Shown here: piece by piece, positions 57,829-64,000 of the stretch
How the letters are laid out: each line of letters opens with the position of its first letter
Numbering within the stretch: position 1 is the first letter of the stretch
Source of the DNA: Burkholderia stagnalis
Lineage (GTDB): Bacteria > Pseudomonadota > Gammaproteobacteria > Burkholderiales > Burkholderiaceae
DNA length: 64,000 nucleotides
Direction: 5' to 3'
Assembly (NCBI RefSeq): GCF_902830275.1
Contig: NZ_CADESW010000025.1
Location: 54,428-118,427 of the forward strand
Made by a program: the position numbers and the translations under genes
Notes under the pieces: model-generated
What the model saw: only the letters and a program-made list of their open reading frames with translations
The model's database searches: none
Told to the model about the DNA's origin: nothing

Positions 57829-58308
57829 TTACGCGTCGCTCGGGCCCGGATGGGCATCCGGCGCGGTGCGGCTGCGCTGCCGCTTGATGTCGCGCCCGAC
57901 CGCGAGCCGCCGCATGTACTTGAACGTGCCGAGCGCCTTCGCGACGAAATGGCCTTCGCTGTCGCGCACCTCGCCTTCACAGTACGCCATCGTCGTCGAG
58001 CGGTGCATCACGCGCCCGTAGGCGCGCAGCTCGCCGCTGCCCGGCTGCATGAAGTTCACCTTCATCTCGACCGTGACGACCCCGACGCCGTCGTCGGTCA
58101 GGCTGCGCGCGGCCATCGCGAGCGCGACGTCCGCGAGCGTCATCGTCACGCCGCCGTGCGCGATGCTCCATGTGTTCATGTGGCGCGCGTCGAGCGGCAG
58201 CAGGATCTCGCTCTTGCCGTCCTTCGCGGACACGAGCTGCACGCCGAGCAGGTCGACGAACGGGCTCTCGATCGACGGACCGTCCGTCTGCGGTGCCGCG
58301 TCGCTCAT
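57829..58308 (-). CDS. PaaI-type thioesterase
   Basis: 159 aa, hotdog fold. The motif HMNTWSIAHGGVTMTLADVALAMA near residue 43 has the conserved HGG and catalytic Asp/Asn region of PaaI-like acyl-CoA thioesterases. VKVNFMQPGSGELRAYGRV-like sequence follows. The last 30 residues are basic. It starts at ATG 58308, overlapping the stop of the Dabb gene by 4 bp (ATGA). Substrate unknown. Confidence 0.88.
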   Translation of the reverse strand: MSDAAPQTDGPSIESPFVDLLGVQLVSAKDGKSEILLPLDARHMNTWSIAHGGVTMTLADVALAMAARSLTDDGVGVVTVEMKVNFMQPGSGELRAYGRVMHRSTTMAYCEGEVRDSEGHFVAKALGTFKYMRRLAVGRDIKRQRSRTAPDAHPGPSDA

Positions 58309-58619
58309 TGCGCTGCGTCGACCAGATAGTCGATGCACTGGCGCGCTTCGCGCACCGCGCCGATGAACTTCTTCACTTCCTCGTGCACCGGATGCACCTG
58401 GTAGGCATCGAGGGCGGCCTGGTCGACGAAGTCCGAGACCAGCACGACGTCGTAGGTGGCTTCGAGGCCCGGCGTCGCGAGGCCGACTTCGAGATGAAGG
58501 ATACCCGGCACGATGTTGCGGCACGCGTCGAGCTTGTCCTTGAGCCTGAGCGCGTTTTGCGCGCGCGTCGCGCCTTCCGCCGTTTCCTTCAACTTCCACA
58601 TGACAATATGTCGAATCAC
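58305..58619 (-). CDS. stress-responsive A/B-barrel (Dabb) protein
   Basis: 104 aa from GTG 58619. VIRHIVMWKLKE at the start and VLVSDFVDQAALDAYQVHPVHE near residue 60 fit the dimeric Dabb domain (ferredoxin-like barrel). Roles range from stress response to polyketide cyclisation; function here is unknown. It is coupled to the thioesterase gene. It is the last gene before the genomic island. Confidence 0.88.
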   Translation of the reverse strand: MIRHIVMWKLKETAEGATRAQNALRLKDKLDACRNIVPGILHLEVGLATPGLEATYDVVLVSDFVDQAALDAYQVHPVHEEVKKFIGAVREARQCIDYLVDAAQ

Positions 58620-58735
58620 TTCGTTCGCTCCAGTTCGTGATGGTTCGCCAATTCGGTCGATATCCTTGCTGGCCGGGCATTTCCCGGCACTTCGCCGTTC
58701 GCCCGCGTTCGCTGAAAATCGTGTGCAGCCGAGAA

Positions 58736-58794
58736 AAAAGCGGGTATCAAAGCGGGTATCATTTCACACTCCCAACAACGATACCCGCTTTTTC
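58736..58794. repeat. direct and inverted repeats immediately upstream of the integrase
   Basis: AGCGGGTATCA occurs twice, at 58739-58749 and 58751-58761, and its complement GATACCCGCT is at 58780-58789, so one repeat can pair with the third copy. This is a likely integrase arm/core site or an autoregulatory element. No tRNA gene adjoins, so the attachment core cannot be named. Confidence 0.6.
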
Positions 58795-58797
58795 ACC

Positions 58798-60000
58798 GTG
58801 CCACTTACCGACGTCAAGATTCGGCAGGCGAAGGCAACCACCAAGCCTACCAAACTTACCGACACCAATGGACTGTATCTTGAGGTGCGCCCGTCCGGCT
58901 CCAAGCTTTGGCGATACCGATACAGGATTGCCGGGAAGGAAAACCTGTTCGCGATCGGCGAATATCCCGCTGTCAGCCTCCAAGACGCTCGCCGGGCGCG
59001 AGATGATGCTCGTGCGCTCGTCAAGAAGGGCTTGCACCCCTCTCATGCACGGCAGGAAGTGCTTTCCAAGACCATCAACGAAGGCAAAGCAACTTTTCGC
59101 GCCGTCAGCGATGAATGGTTGGCAAAGAAGAAGAAAACTTGGACAGAGCGCCACTACGGCGAGATTTTGCGCATGCTCGAGGCCGATGCGTATCCCTATA
59201 TCGGCAGTCGCCCCATGCGCTCGATAACAGCTCATGACGTACTTTCCCTGGTTCGCAGAGTCGAAGAGCGCGGCTCCCCATCCGTCGCGATCAAACTGCG
59301 CCAGTACGTGTCAAATGTATTTCAGTACGCGGTTATCACCTTGCGCGCCGACTCGGACCCCGCATCTGTTTTGCGTGGATCCGTTGTTAAACCACCGACT
59401 GAGAATGCCCGACCACTGAGTCGGGACGAGCTGAAGGCTCTGTTTCGGCAGTTCCCCACCTATAAGAGCAAGCGCACCGTGATTGCTATCCGGCTGCTGC
59501 TGCTCCTTTTCCCACGCACTATTGAGCTTTGTAGAGCGCAGTGGGAGGAAATCGACCTTGCCTCCGCCGAGTGGAAGGTTCCGCCAGAAAAGATCAAATC
59601 TCGGCGGCAGCACATCGTTCCATTGCCGCAACAGGCACTGACCCTGCTGCGCGAGCTGCAGGAGATGTACGGCGGCCGCGGATACATCCTGCCCATTCTT
59701 CACAGCAATCGAAAGCTTCCCCATATGAGCCGAGCGACGATCAACAGGGCAATCGATTATATGGTGCCGGACAATCCTGAGCCGATCACCGGCCACGACT
59801 TTCGAGCCACAGCGTCCACATACCTTCACGAAATGGGCTGGAAGGACGAAGTCGTTGAAATGCAGCTTTCACACAAGGACAAGGACAAGACGCGCTCCAC
59901 ATACAATCACGCAAAGTACCTCCCCGAGCGCCGGGAAATGATGCAAGCTTGGGCAGACTGGCTTAGCGAAGTTGAAGAAGAAGCGCTGGCCAGCGGATAG
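58798..60000 (+). CDS. P4-type site-specific tyrosine integrase
   Basis: 400 aa from GTG 58798 (VPLTDVKIRQAKATTKP), the typical P4-integrase start; a longer frame to 58513 has non-family residues. The DUF4102-type N-terminal arm-binding domain (LYLEVRPSGSKLWRYRY) is followed by an SAM-like domain and a catalytic domain: Arg in FPRTIELCRAQW near 242, Lys in EKIKSRRQHIVPLP near 262, HDFR near 335, the second His in QLSHKDKDKT, and the nucleophile Tyr in STYNHAKYLPE near 370. All residues are intact. It catalyses island excision and insertion. Lower GC than the left-hand genes. Confidence 0.93.
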   Translation: MPLTDVKIRQAKATTKPTKLTDTNGLYLEVRPSGSKLWRYRYRIAGKENLFAIGEYPAVSLQDARRARDDARALVKKGLHPSHARQEVLSKTINEGKATFRAVSDEWLAKKKKTWTERHYGEILRMLEADAYPYIGSRPMRSITAHDVLSLVRRVEERGSPSVAIKLRQYVSNVFQYAVITLRADSDPASVLRGSVVKPPTENARPLSRDELKALFRQFPTYKSKRTVIAIRLLLLLFPRTIELCRAQWEEIDLASAEWKVPPEKIKSRRQHIVPLPQQALTLLRELQEMYGGRGYILPILHSNRKLPHMSRATINRAIDYMVPDNPEPITGHDFRATASTYLHEMGWKDEVVEMQLSHKDKDKTRSTYNHAKYLPERREMMQAWADWLSEVEEEALASG

Positions 60001-60610
60001 GCCGTCAGCGCCTGATGATGCATCGGTCTTTTCGCCTTCACTGACAAGGCCTCGGCCGGACAGTTACGCTAAAAAAAATGCGCTCGACCCTTTTGGAATC
60101 AAGCGCTCCCGACCCGGAACAGTCACTCGAACCAACGCACGCAGGATGAGGACCTCTCGACCTTTGCCAACGTTCGAACTCCGCCGCACCGTGTTCCGCA
60201 CGCCGCATCCAAGCATTGCCTCGAAAGATCGGCGTCGTCGCGTAGCAACATCGCCACAAAAACTGCGACCGTGTCCGGTTTTCGCGGGGGCCGGCCCAGT
60301 CGCAGCCATGCTCATTCAACCCGAGATTAAAGGGTCGAATTAGCGATTGTTACTATCGAGCCTGCAACTCACACTAGATATTGTGGTGCACAACAAATTT
60401 TTCTTCCTATTTAGTGCACACCCTAACATCTGAGGGTTAGTTTGCGGTAGTGTTTACCTGTGGTTGGCCACCGGTGTAAGAAGTGCGGGGTAACCACGTG
60501 GTCAGCCGCCGAGTTTTTCTGAGTGAGGCGACTGTTTCTTGGGTGCTGCGCGACAGATGTTGGCAAATTGCCGGCGTCAATCTGTTGAGCATATTTAGGA
60601 ATATTAAGTA
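60001..60610. other. gene-poor tract in the island (610 bp)
   Basis: Lower GC than the preceding chromosome. It contains two GTGCAC sites at 60386-60391 and 60414-60419, 28 bp apart, on either side of an AT-rich stretch. There are no convincing ORFs; readable frames such as 60064-60315 (minus) lack a ribosome site and recognised motifs. It may hold the island's promoter region or degenerate DNA. Confidence 0.4.
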
Positions 60611-60805
60611 ATGGCTGAGAAACTGAAACCTGGACAAAGCGCGCCGAGATCTGGCGAGTATGGAATCGTGGGCCCACGAGGTGGCCAGACCGGTGAGGAG
60701 CGAACGGCAGTGAAAGGCAAGCCAATGCCGCCGACACCAAAGCCCGGACAGAGCTATACGATGGATCGCCCCGCCCACAATGGCGCAGGGAAGCCCAAAA
60801 AGTAA
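60611..60805 (+). CDS. YjzC-like small protein
   Basis: 64 aa: LKPGQSAPRSGEYGIVGPRG, a Gly/Glu region, then KGKPMPPTPKPGQSYTM and a Lys-rich tail. The two GQ-x-P/G-x motifs around a short core match the Bacillus YjzC protein pattern (roughly 60 aa, function unknown). A weak AGGA is ten bases upstream of ATG 60611. No catalytic residue is evident. The island setting and unusual family for a beta-proteobacterium suggest acquisition by transfer. Confidence 0.65.
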   Translation: MAEKLKPGQSAPRSGEYGIVGPRGGQTGEERTAVKGKPMPPTPKPGQSYTMDRPAHNGAGKPKK

Positions 60806-60899
60806 GTGCAAGCGACCGAGACGAGCGTCATCACGAGCTCGTCTCTTAGTTGAAGTTCCTTGCGAGCGGCCCGTGCTGGCCAATACAAAGGAGCAACTG

Positions 60900-61160
60900 A
60901 TGCTGAAGGGCCTAGATAAACTGACGCGGCAGTTCGACGAAGCTTCCCGAGCGTTCAAGTCGCTTGACGGGGAGATTGCCACAGTCCGCGTCGTGCCCGG
61001 AGACGAGGCGAGCGTGCAGGCAGCGATTCGCGAAATGGAAGCTGCCATTGACCAGAAAGCCGCCCCATACCTGGGCAATCCGCTGGTAGACCCGGTAGTC
61101 AAGCAGCTCAAAGTCAAGTATCGCGAACACATCATCAAACGTAGCCAGGGGCAGGCATGA
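60900..61160 (+). CDS. hypothetical protein, partner of DUF2513 gene
   Basis: 86 aa from ATG 60900, with AAGGAG nine bases upstream, which decides this start over a longer frame from 60780. It is predicted mostly helical (LDKLTRQFDEASRAFKSLDG, then VQAAIREMEAAIDQKAAP) with no signal or membrane segment. Its end overlaps the DUF2513 start (ATGA), so the two are coupled and probably act together. No family was recognised. Confidence 0.72.
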   Translation: MLKGLDKLTRQFDEASRAFKSLDGEIATVRVVPGDEASVQAAIREMEAAIDQKAAPYLGNPLVDPVVKQLKVKYREHIIKRSQGQA

Positions 61161-61546
61161 AGCGCGACATGGACCTGATTCGCGAGCTGCTGCTCAAGCT
61201 CGAGGCGTTACCGATGCGCATGGGCGGCATCGTCGTCATTCCCCCCGACACCGAAGAAATCCAGGTGGACGAGTACACGGTCGAACAGATTGACTACCAC
61301 CTGTCGCTAATCAGGGAGGCGGGTCTAGTTGAGACCGGAGGCGCAAGGCCCGTAGCCGGGATTGGTTTTCGCCGCCTAAGCTGGGCTGGGCACGACTTTC
61401 TGGATTCGATCCGCAGCCCGGAGGTGTGGGCCAAGACCAAGGCGGGAGCGCTTGCTGCCGGCGGGTTCACGATGGAACTGCTGGGAGACTTGGCCAAAGG
61501 CTTTATCAAGAAGCAGATCGAGGATCGCACAGGTGTAAAACTCTGA
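61157..61546 (+). CDS. DUF2513-family protein
   Basis: 129 aa with the DUF2513 pattern: MKRDMDLIRELLLKLEALP at the start, YHLSLIREAGLVE near residue 48, LSWAGHDFLDSIRSPEVW near 74 and a glycine/hydrophobic C-terminus. The family is common in phages and genomic islands; function unknown, but the fold resembles a wHTH-like DNA or protein-binding domain. Coupled to the 86-aa upstream gene. Confidence 0.82.
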   Translation: MKRDMDLIRELLLKLEALPMRMGGIVVIPPDTEEIQVDEYTVEQIDYHLSLIREAGLVETGGARPVAGIGFRRLSWAGHDFLDSIRSPEVWAKTKAGALAAGGFTMELLGDLAKGFIKKQIEDRTGVKL

Positions 61547-61605
61547 CCTCGCCCAGTCATAACCACAACCATGCCCGCGATGGGTAACGATTTCCGGAGA
61601 GGTCG

Positions 61606-61635
61606 CCCCGTAGTTCAGGGGATGGAATGAGAGGC
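61606..61635 (+). other. tRNA-like 5' fragment
   Basis: GCCCCGTAGTTCAGGGGATG, then GAATGAGAG resembles the acceptor and D-arm of a tRNA-Arg (CCU-type). No anticodon arm or 3' acceptor strand pairs with it. It may be a remnant of an integration site in a tRNA gene. Low confidence. Confidence 0.3.
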
Positions 61636-61819
61636 GAAAGCCTTGTCCAGCAAGCCTCCCGCCCCATGCTTTAGTAAATCTGTAGCACACGAAAATGCCC
61701 GCTCGTATTCGGAGCATCGGTTGCCACGCACTGCCTCGCGCGCCCGCTATGCTGGGGCGCCCCGCCATACTACGGCAGGTCTTTCTTTGATTTCGGCTTG
61801 CACCGTCCTCACTTGATGG

Positions 61820-62065
61820 TCACTTGATGCAGTGGTACCAGCAAACCGTTTCGTCACCCGTCACGGAACACGTAATGATGTGACAGGGTTGCTTTTCGAG
61901 AAGCTGAGGATTTTTTGCGGGATGCTGATTCTGGAAGGCCGCCTGTATCTGCGCGTGTTCCGCAACAGTGAAACGGGACTCGTGAATTCCAGCTGGCACC
62001 TTTTCCGGGCTCTCCACTTTATGAAAGACAAACTTCATGGTGGAAGAGCTATCTGTAGTAGCCAT
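61820..62065 (-). CDS. small hypothetical protein
   Basis: 81 aa: MATTDSSSTMKFVFHKVESP, then a helical segment VAEHAQIQAAFQNQHPAKNP and a cysteine-containing C-terminus (CHIITCSVTGDETVCWYHCIK, four Cys with a possible zinc pattern). AAGGAG lies eight bases upstream of ATG 62065. No family recognised. Its neighbours are a tRNA-like fragment and a gene-poor gap. Confidence 0.6.
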   Translation of the reverse strand: MATTDSSSTMKFVFHKVESPEKVPAGIHESRFTVAEHAQIQAAFQNQHPAKNPQLLEKQPCHIITCSVTGDETVCWYHCIK

Positions 62066-62446
62066 GTTCTTAACTCCTTTGGTTCGGCACTAGACCATGG
62101 GACAACACTCTATGCAGCACTCCAAATACGATTTCACCGGCTGCACATTGCAGTTAAGAACAAGAAGTCGGCAAAAGCCAGAAGGTTCCCCGAAGATCGC
62201 TGGATGGGGGCGCGAGCGAATGCCTTCAAGGTAGTGGGCTGAATTGAGCCAATTCACGGCCTCCGGAATGATATTTGCGGACGCCACACGTCGTGGGCGT
62301 CCAAAGCATCTGCCGGGCGAGACCCCGACCCAGCGACTATCGTCGACGCGGGCTAGCGGTCCCCGCCACAGGGCGGTCGAATACCTGGAAAAAAGAGCGC
62401 GAATCAGTGACCTCGGGCCAGCCCTCAATGAGCGCCGCACGCCCGC
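62066..62446. other. gene-poor tract (381 bp) between orphan gene and putative immunity gene
   Basis: Contains only weak ORFs. A 40-residue plus-strand frame at 62112-62233 (MQHSKYDFTG...) has no ribosome site or known motif. The frames overlapping the end of the 130-aa gene look like shadows. Confidence 0.4.
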
Positions 62447-62839
62447 TCAAACAGCAGAATGTCTGGATGCGAGCAACTCTCGCTCCAGTTCCGACCATAT
62501 CGACTTGAAGAGCAATCGGCACATGGCCCGCCACACACCGCCGGTTGCGCGATAGTAGGCTGAAGATTGCTGCTTGGCGAGCCAGCCACTGATATCCCGT
62601 AGCACTTGGTCCCCATCAAATCCGGTCCACACTGCGGGTGCCGGCGACAAGCCGTTACCGCCCAATACGGGGGCCACCTCGTCGAAGTAGGTTCGCTTCA
62701 ACTCCGCATCCGTCATGTTCGGACAATGCTGAACCAGTGAGTCTGCGATGCCCCTATAGTCCACCTCGTTATCGACGAACAAGTCCGACATCGTGAGCCA
62801 GCAATTCTGTCGCTCGATTGTGCCTATCGAATCTGCCAT
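62447..62839 (-). CDS. DUF7079-like protein, candidate immunity protein
   Basis: 130 aa. WLTMSDLFVDNEVDYRGIAD near residue 15, RTYFDEVAPVLGGNG near 50 and VWTGFDGDQVLRDISGWLAK near 68 have the look of the small DUF7079-type family. The C-terminus is helical and positively charged. It starts at ATG 62839, 16 bp before the end of the upstream 294-aa gene, so the two form one operon. No signal peptide or membrane helix. As the smaller second gene after a membrane-active-looking protein, it is a plausible antidote. Family assignment is by eye. Confidence 0.55.
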   Translation of the reverse strand: MADSIGTIERQNCWLTMSDLFVDNEVDYRGIADSLVQHCPNMTDAELKRTYFDEVAPVLGGNGLSPAPAVWTGFDGDQVLRDISGWLAKQQSSAYYRATGGVWRAMCRLLFKSIWSELERELLASRHSAV

Positions 62840-63708
62840 TTCATGAACTCTCGCAGTTCTTCCTGATACAGCTCGTTTCCCTTTTCCGCCAAGTGTGCGC
62901 CCGCAAGGCTACCAGCGGCAATCAACACGAACGCACATATCGGCGCACCAGGACCGCAAACCGTCGACACGGCTGCGCCCGTGAGTGCGCCGCCAAGCAA
63001 TGAGCCGCCAATAATCGAGCCCTGCCGGTTGATCTCCTGAACTTTGTCGTCCGATGTCGCAACCTTATAAAGGGCCAGTATCGCAGTCATGGCCGTGAAC
63101 ACCTTACCGGTTGCCGCGAGTTTGGTGGCCAATCCGCTGAACTTGACACTGTCGCGGCCACTTGCATCAATGATCGCGTAGTACACCTTCGCGCGCTGCT
63201 CCGCGTTCAATCGATCGAATGCACTTGGCGAGCGCCCTTCGACGATATTAGTCACATATTGCTTCAACTCGAACACAGACATTTTCTTTGCCGCCGGTTC
63301 AGTCTGCAGGACGCTATACCGCTCTAGCAGAAATCGCTCAGAAAGCCCCTCCTTCTTGTGGCGCTCGGCCACCGCGAGAGTGCCAGCCGACGTTGCTGCG
63401 CGAGTCTCCTTCATAATCTGGTTGCGCAGCGTTTGAGCGAACCGAACGCCCTCCTCGAGGCCGACACGGCCTGCGGCCACCTCCGCACGTACCAACTTCG
63501 GAACCTCGGCAATTTGGCGCATGTACTCTTGGCGGAATTTCGCGTCCTGGATGAAGTCGACGGCAATCTTCTGCGCCGCAGCTTCGAACTGCTGAAGTGA
63601 TTTCTCGAGCAACCCATCTAGTTGGTGTTGCTGATTCACTGGATAGGATCCAGTGTAGTGAATCGAATCGTCGTCGTTCGTCGCGATTGCAGGATACTCG
63701 TGGGGCAT
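62824..63708 (-). CDS. glycine-zipper membrane protein, candidate pore-forming effector
   Basis: 294 aa with no signal peptide. Residues about 1-190 are predicted helical and charged (LEKSLQQFEAAAQKIAVDF, RQIAEVPKLVRAEVAAGRVG). The C-terminal hydrophobic region (about 200-280) contains a small-residue-rich sequence, GSIIGGSLLGGALTGAAVST, and two Cys in VCGPGAPICAFV. Glycine-zipper segments of this kind occur in colicin-like and T6SS pore-forming effectors. ATG 63708 lies ten bases after the stop of a truncated upstream gene. It overlaps the downstream small gene. Function not proven. Confidence 0.55.
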   Translation of the reverse strand: MPHEYPAIATNDDDSIHYTGSYPVNQQHQLDGLLEKSLQQFEAAAQKIAVDFIQDAKFRQEYMRQIAEVPKLVRAEVAAGRVGLEEGVRFAQTLRNQIMKETRAATSAGTLAVAERHKKEGLSERFLLERYSVLQTEPAAKKMSVFELKQYVTNIVEGRSPSAFDRLNAEQRAKVYYAIIDASGRDSVKFSGLATKLAATGKVFTAMTAILALYKVATSDDKVQEINRQGSIIGGSLLGGALTGAAVSTVCGPGAPICAFVLIAAGSLAGAHLAEKGNELYQEELREFMKWQIR

Positions 63709-63718
63709 GTCGGGCCTC

Positions 63719-63875
63719 TTATGTTGTCAGGGTATCGGCGTAGGAGTCGAAGAACGTGCCACTCGACTCATCGGCATCTGCCGACACCGTGACCCGCTGA
63801 CATACCTTGCCCGACGGGTTCTCGAAACGCACCGTATTTTGATGATCAAAGGTACCGGCCGCAGTTGTGCCGTCA
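63719..63875 (-). pseudogene. 3' remnant of a gene truncated by an insertion sequence
   Basis: On the minus strand an open frame runs in from the IS boundary and reads GTFDHQNTVRFENPSGKVCQ, then VTVSADADESSGTFFDSYAD and ends LTT-stop, ten bases upstream of the 294-aa gene start. At least 52 codons remain and there is no start codon. It was probably the first gene of the toxin-like operon. Family not recognised. Confidence 0.5.
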
Positions 63876-64000
63876 TGACCTGCCCCCGGTTTTAGTCCGA
63901 ACTGCAGTTAGAGTCCGAGGTTAAAAACTGCTGCTTCGCGTCGTGCGCCCGGGCGAACTGCGCAGGCGTCAGATAGCCGAGCGAACTATGAGGCCGCTCG
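63876..64000 (-). mobile_element. IS3-family (IS407-like) insertion sequence end
   Basis: The element begins with TGACCTGCCCC, resembling the terminal repeat of IS407-group elements, and continues past the right edge. It encodes the C-terminus of an OrfB transposase (see that entry). Confidence 0.65.
63892..64000 (-). CDS. IS3-family transposase OrfB, C-terminal end
   Basis: Reading the minus strand inward from 64000 gives ERPHSSLGYLTPAQFARAHD, then AKQQFLTSDSNCSSD and a TAA at 63894-63892. The RPHSSLGYLTPAQFA segment is the classic C-terminal motif of IS3-family DDE transposases. The rest lies outside the window. Confidence 0.85.
   Translation of the reverse strand, partial: ERPHSSLGYLTPAQFARAHDAKQQFLTSDSNCSSD

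Noticed and set aside
60437..61138. 233-codon minus frame across the YjzC-like and 86-aa genes
   Set aside because: Ser/Arg-rich shadow; the plus-strand genes show good ribosome sites and an ATGA overlap.
62244..62555. 103-codon plus frame overlapping the putative immunity gene
   Set aside because: No ribosome site or recognised motif; it overlaps a better supported gene on the other strand.

Overview
The window is about 64 kb of high-GC (roughly two-thirds G+C) beta-proteobacterial chromosome. Gene content and order point to Burkholderia, most likely the B. cepacia complex: a complete arn (L-Ara4N lipid A) cluster with ArnA split into two proteins, an acoR/acoX pair, rpsF-priB-rpsR-rplI-dnaB, mltG-tmk-holB-tatD, and a P4-type integrase island with an IS3/IS407-like element at the right edge. 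This assignment is inference from gene content; no database search was run.

Layout. 1-3.2 kb: divergent acoX-like NAD-kinase-fold gene (cut by the left edge) and the sigma-54 activator acoR, with a consensus -24/-12 promoter and a palindromic upstream activating site between them. 3.2-5.5 kb: a MerR regulator overlapping a carboxymuconolactone decarboxylase-family gene, a ComEA-like HhH protein and a YidB/DUF937 protein. 5.5-9.6 kb: clpB with a sigma-32-like promoter, then an NsrR-type repressor divergent from a group III truncated haemoglobin. 9.6-11.6 kb: moaE, moaD, moeA (molybdenum cofactor). 11.8-15.9 kb: thrC, hom and an alaA-like aminotransferase. 16.2-24.0 kb: a Mth938-domain protein and the arn cluster (arnT, arnE-like, arnB, arnC, formyltransferase, decarboxylase, arnD). 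24.1-28.1 kb: PrxQ/Bcp peroxiredoxin, a candidate small RNA, a PIN-PhoH protein and an NlpC/P60 lipoprotein. 28.3-30.0 kb: DUF47 phosphate-transport accessory gene and pit, with a PHO-box-like repeat over the start of the transcript. 30.1-33.2 kb: the ribosomal/replication operon. 33.3-34.9 kb: an ECF sigma factor and its zinc-finger anti-sigma factor. 35.2-39.9 kb: LysR regulator divergent from gcl-hyi-glxR (glyoxylate to glycerate). 40.3-48.8 kb: Kbp-like LysM protein, asparaginase, PsiF, a SYLF lipoprotein, a glycosyltransferase, an orphan AAA ATPase, an MscS channel, a Rap1a/Tai-like secreted protein and an ankyrin protein. 48.8-55.2 kb: tatD, a GNAT, holB, tmk, mltG, divergent ygfZ and an NRDE protein. 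55.2-58.6 kb: a GNAT, an alpha/beta hydrolase, a CurA-type reductase, a thioesterase and a Dabb protein.

From about 58.64 kb the character changes. There is a P4-type tyrosine integrase, lower GC, long gene-poor gaps, small cargo genes (YjzC-like, DUF2513 and its partner, an 81-aa orphan), a tRNA-like fragment, a two-gene operon resembling a membrane-active toxin with its immunity protein, a gene remnant cut by an insertion sequence, and the end of an IS3-family transposase. This is the left part of a genomic island.

The observations I rate highest are: a structured roughly 55-nt leader present in two copies, upstream of a LysR gene and a CurA-type reductase gene 21 kb apart; the toxin/immunity-like pair in the island; the reversed PHO-box over the DUF47-pit start site; and the fully readable sigma-54 circuit at acoX/acoR.
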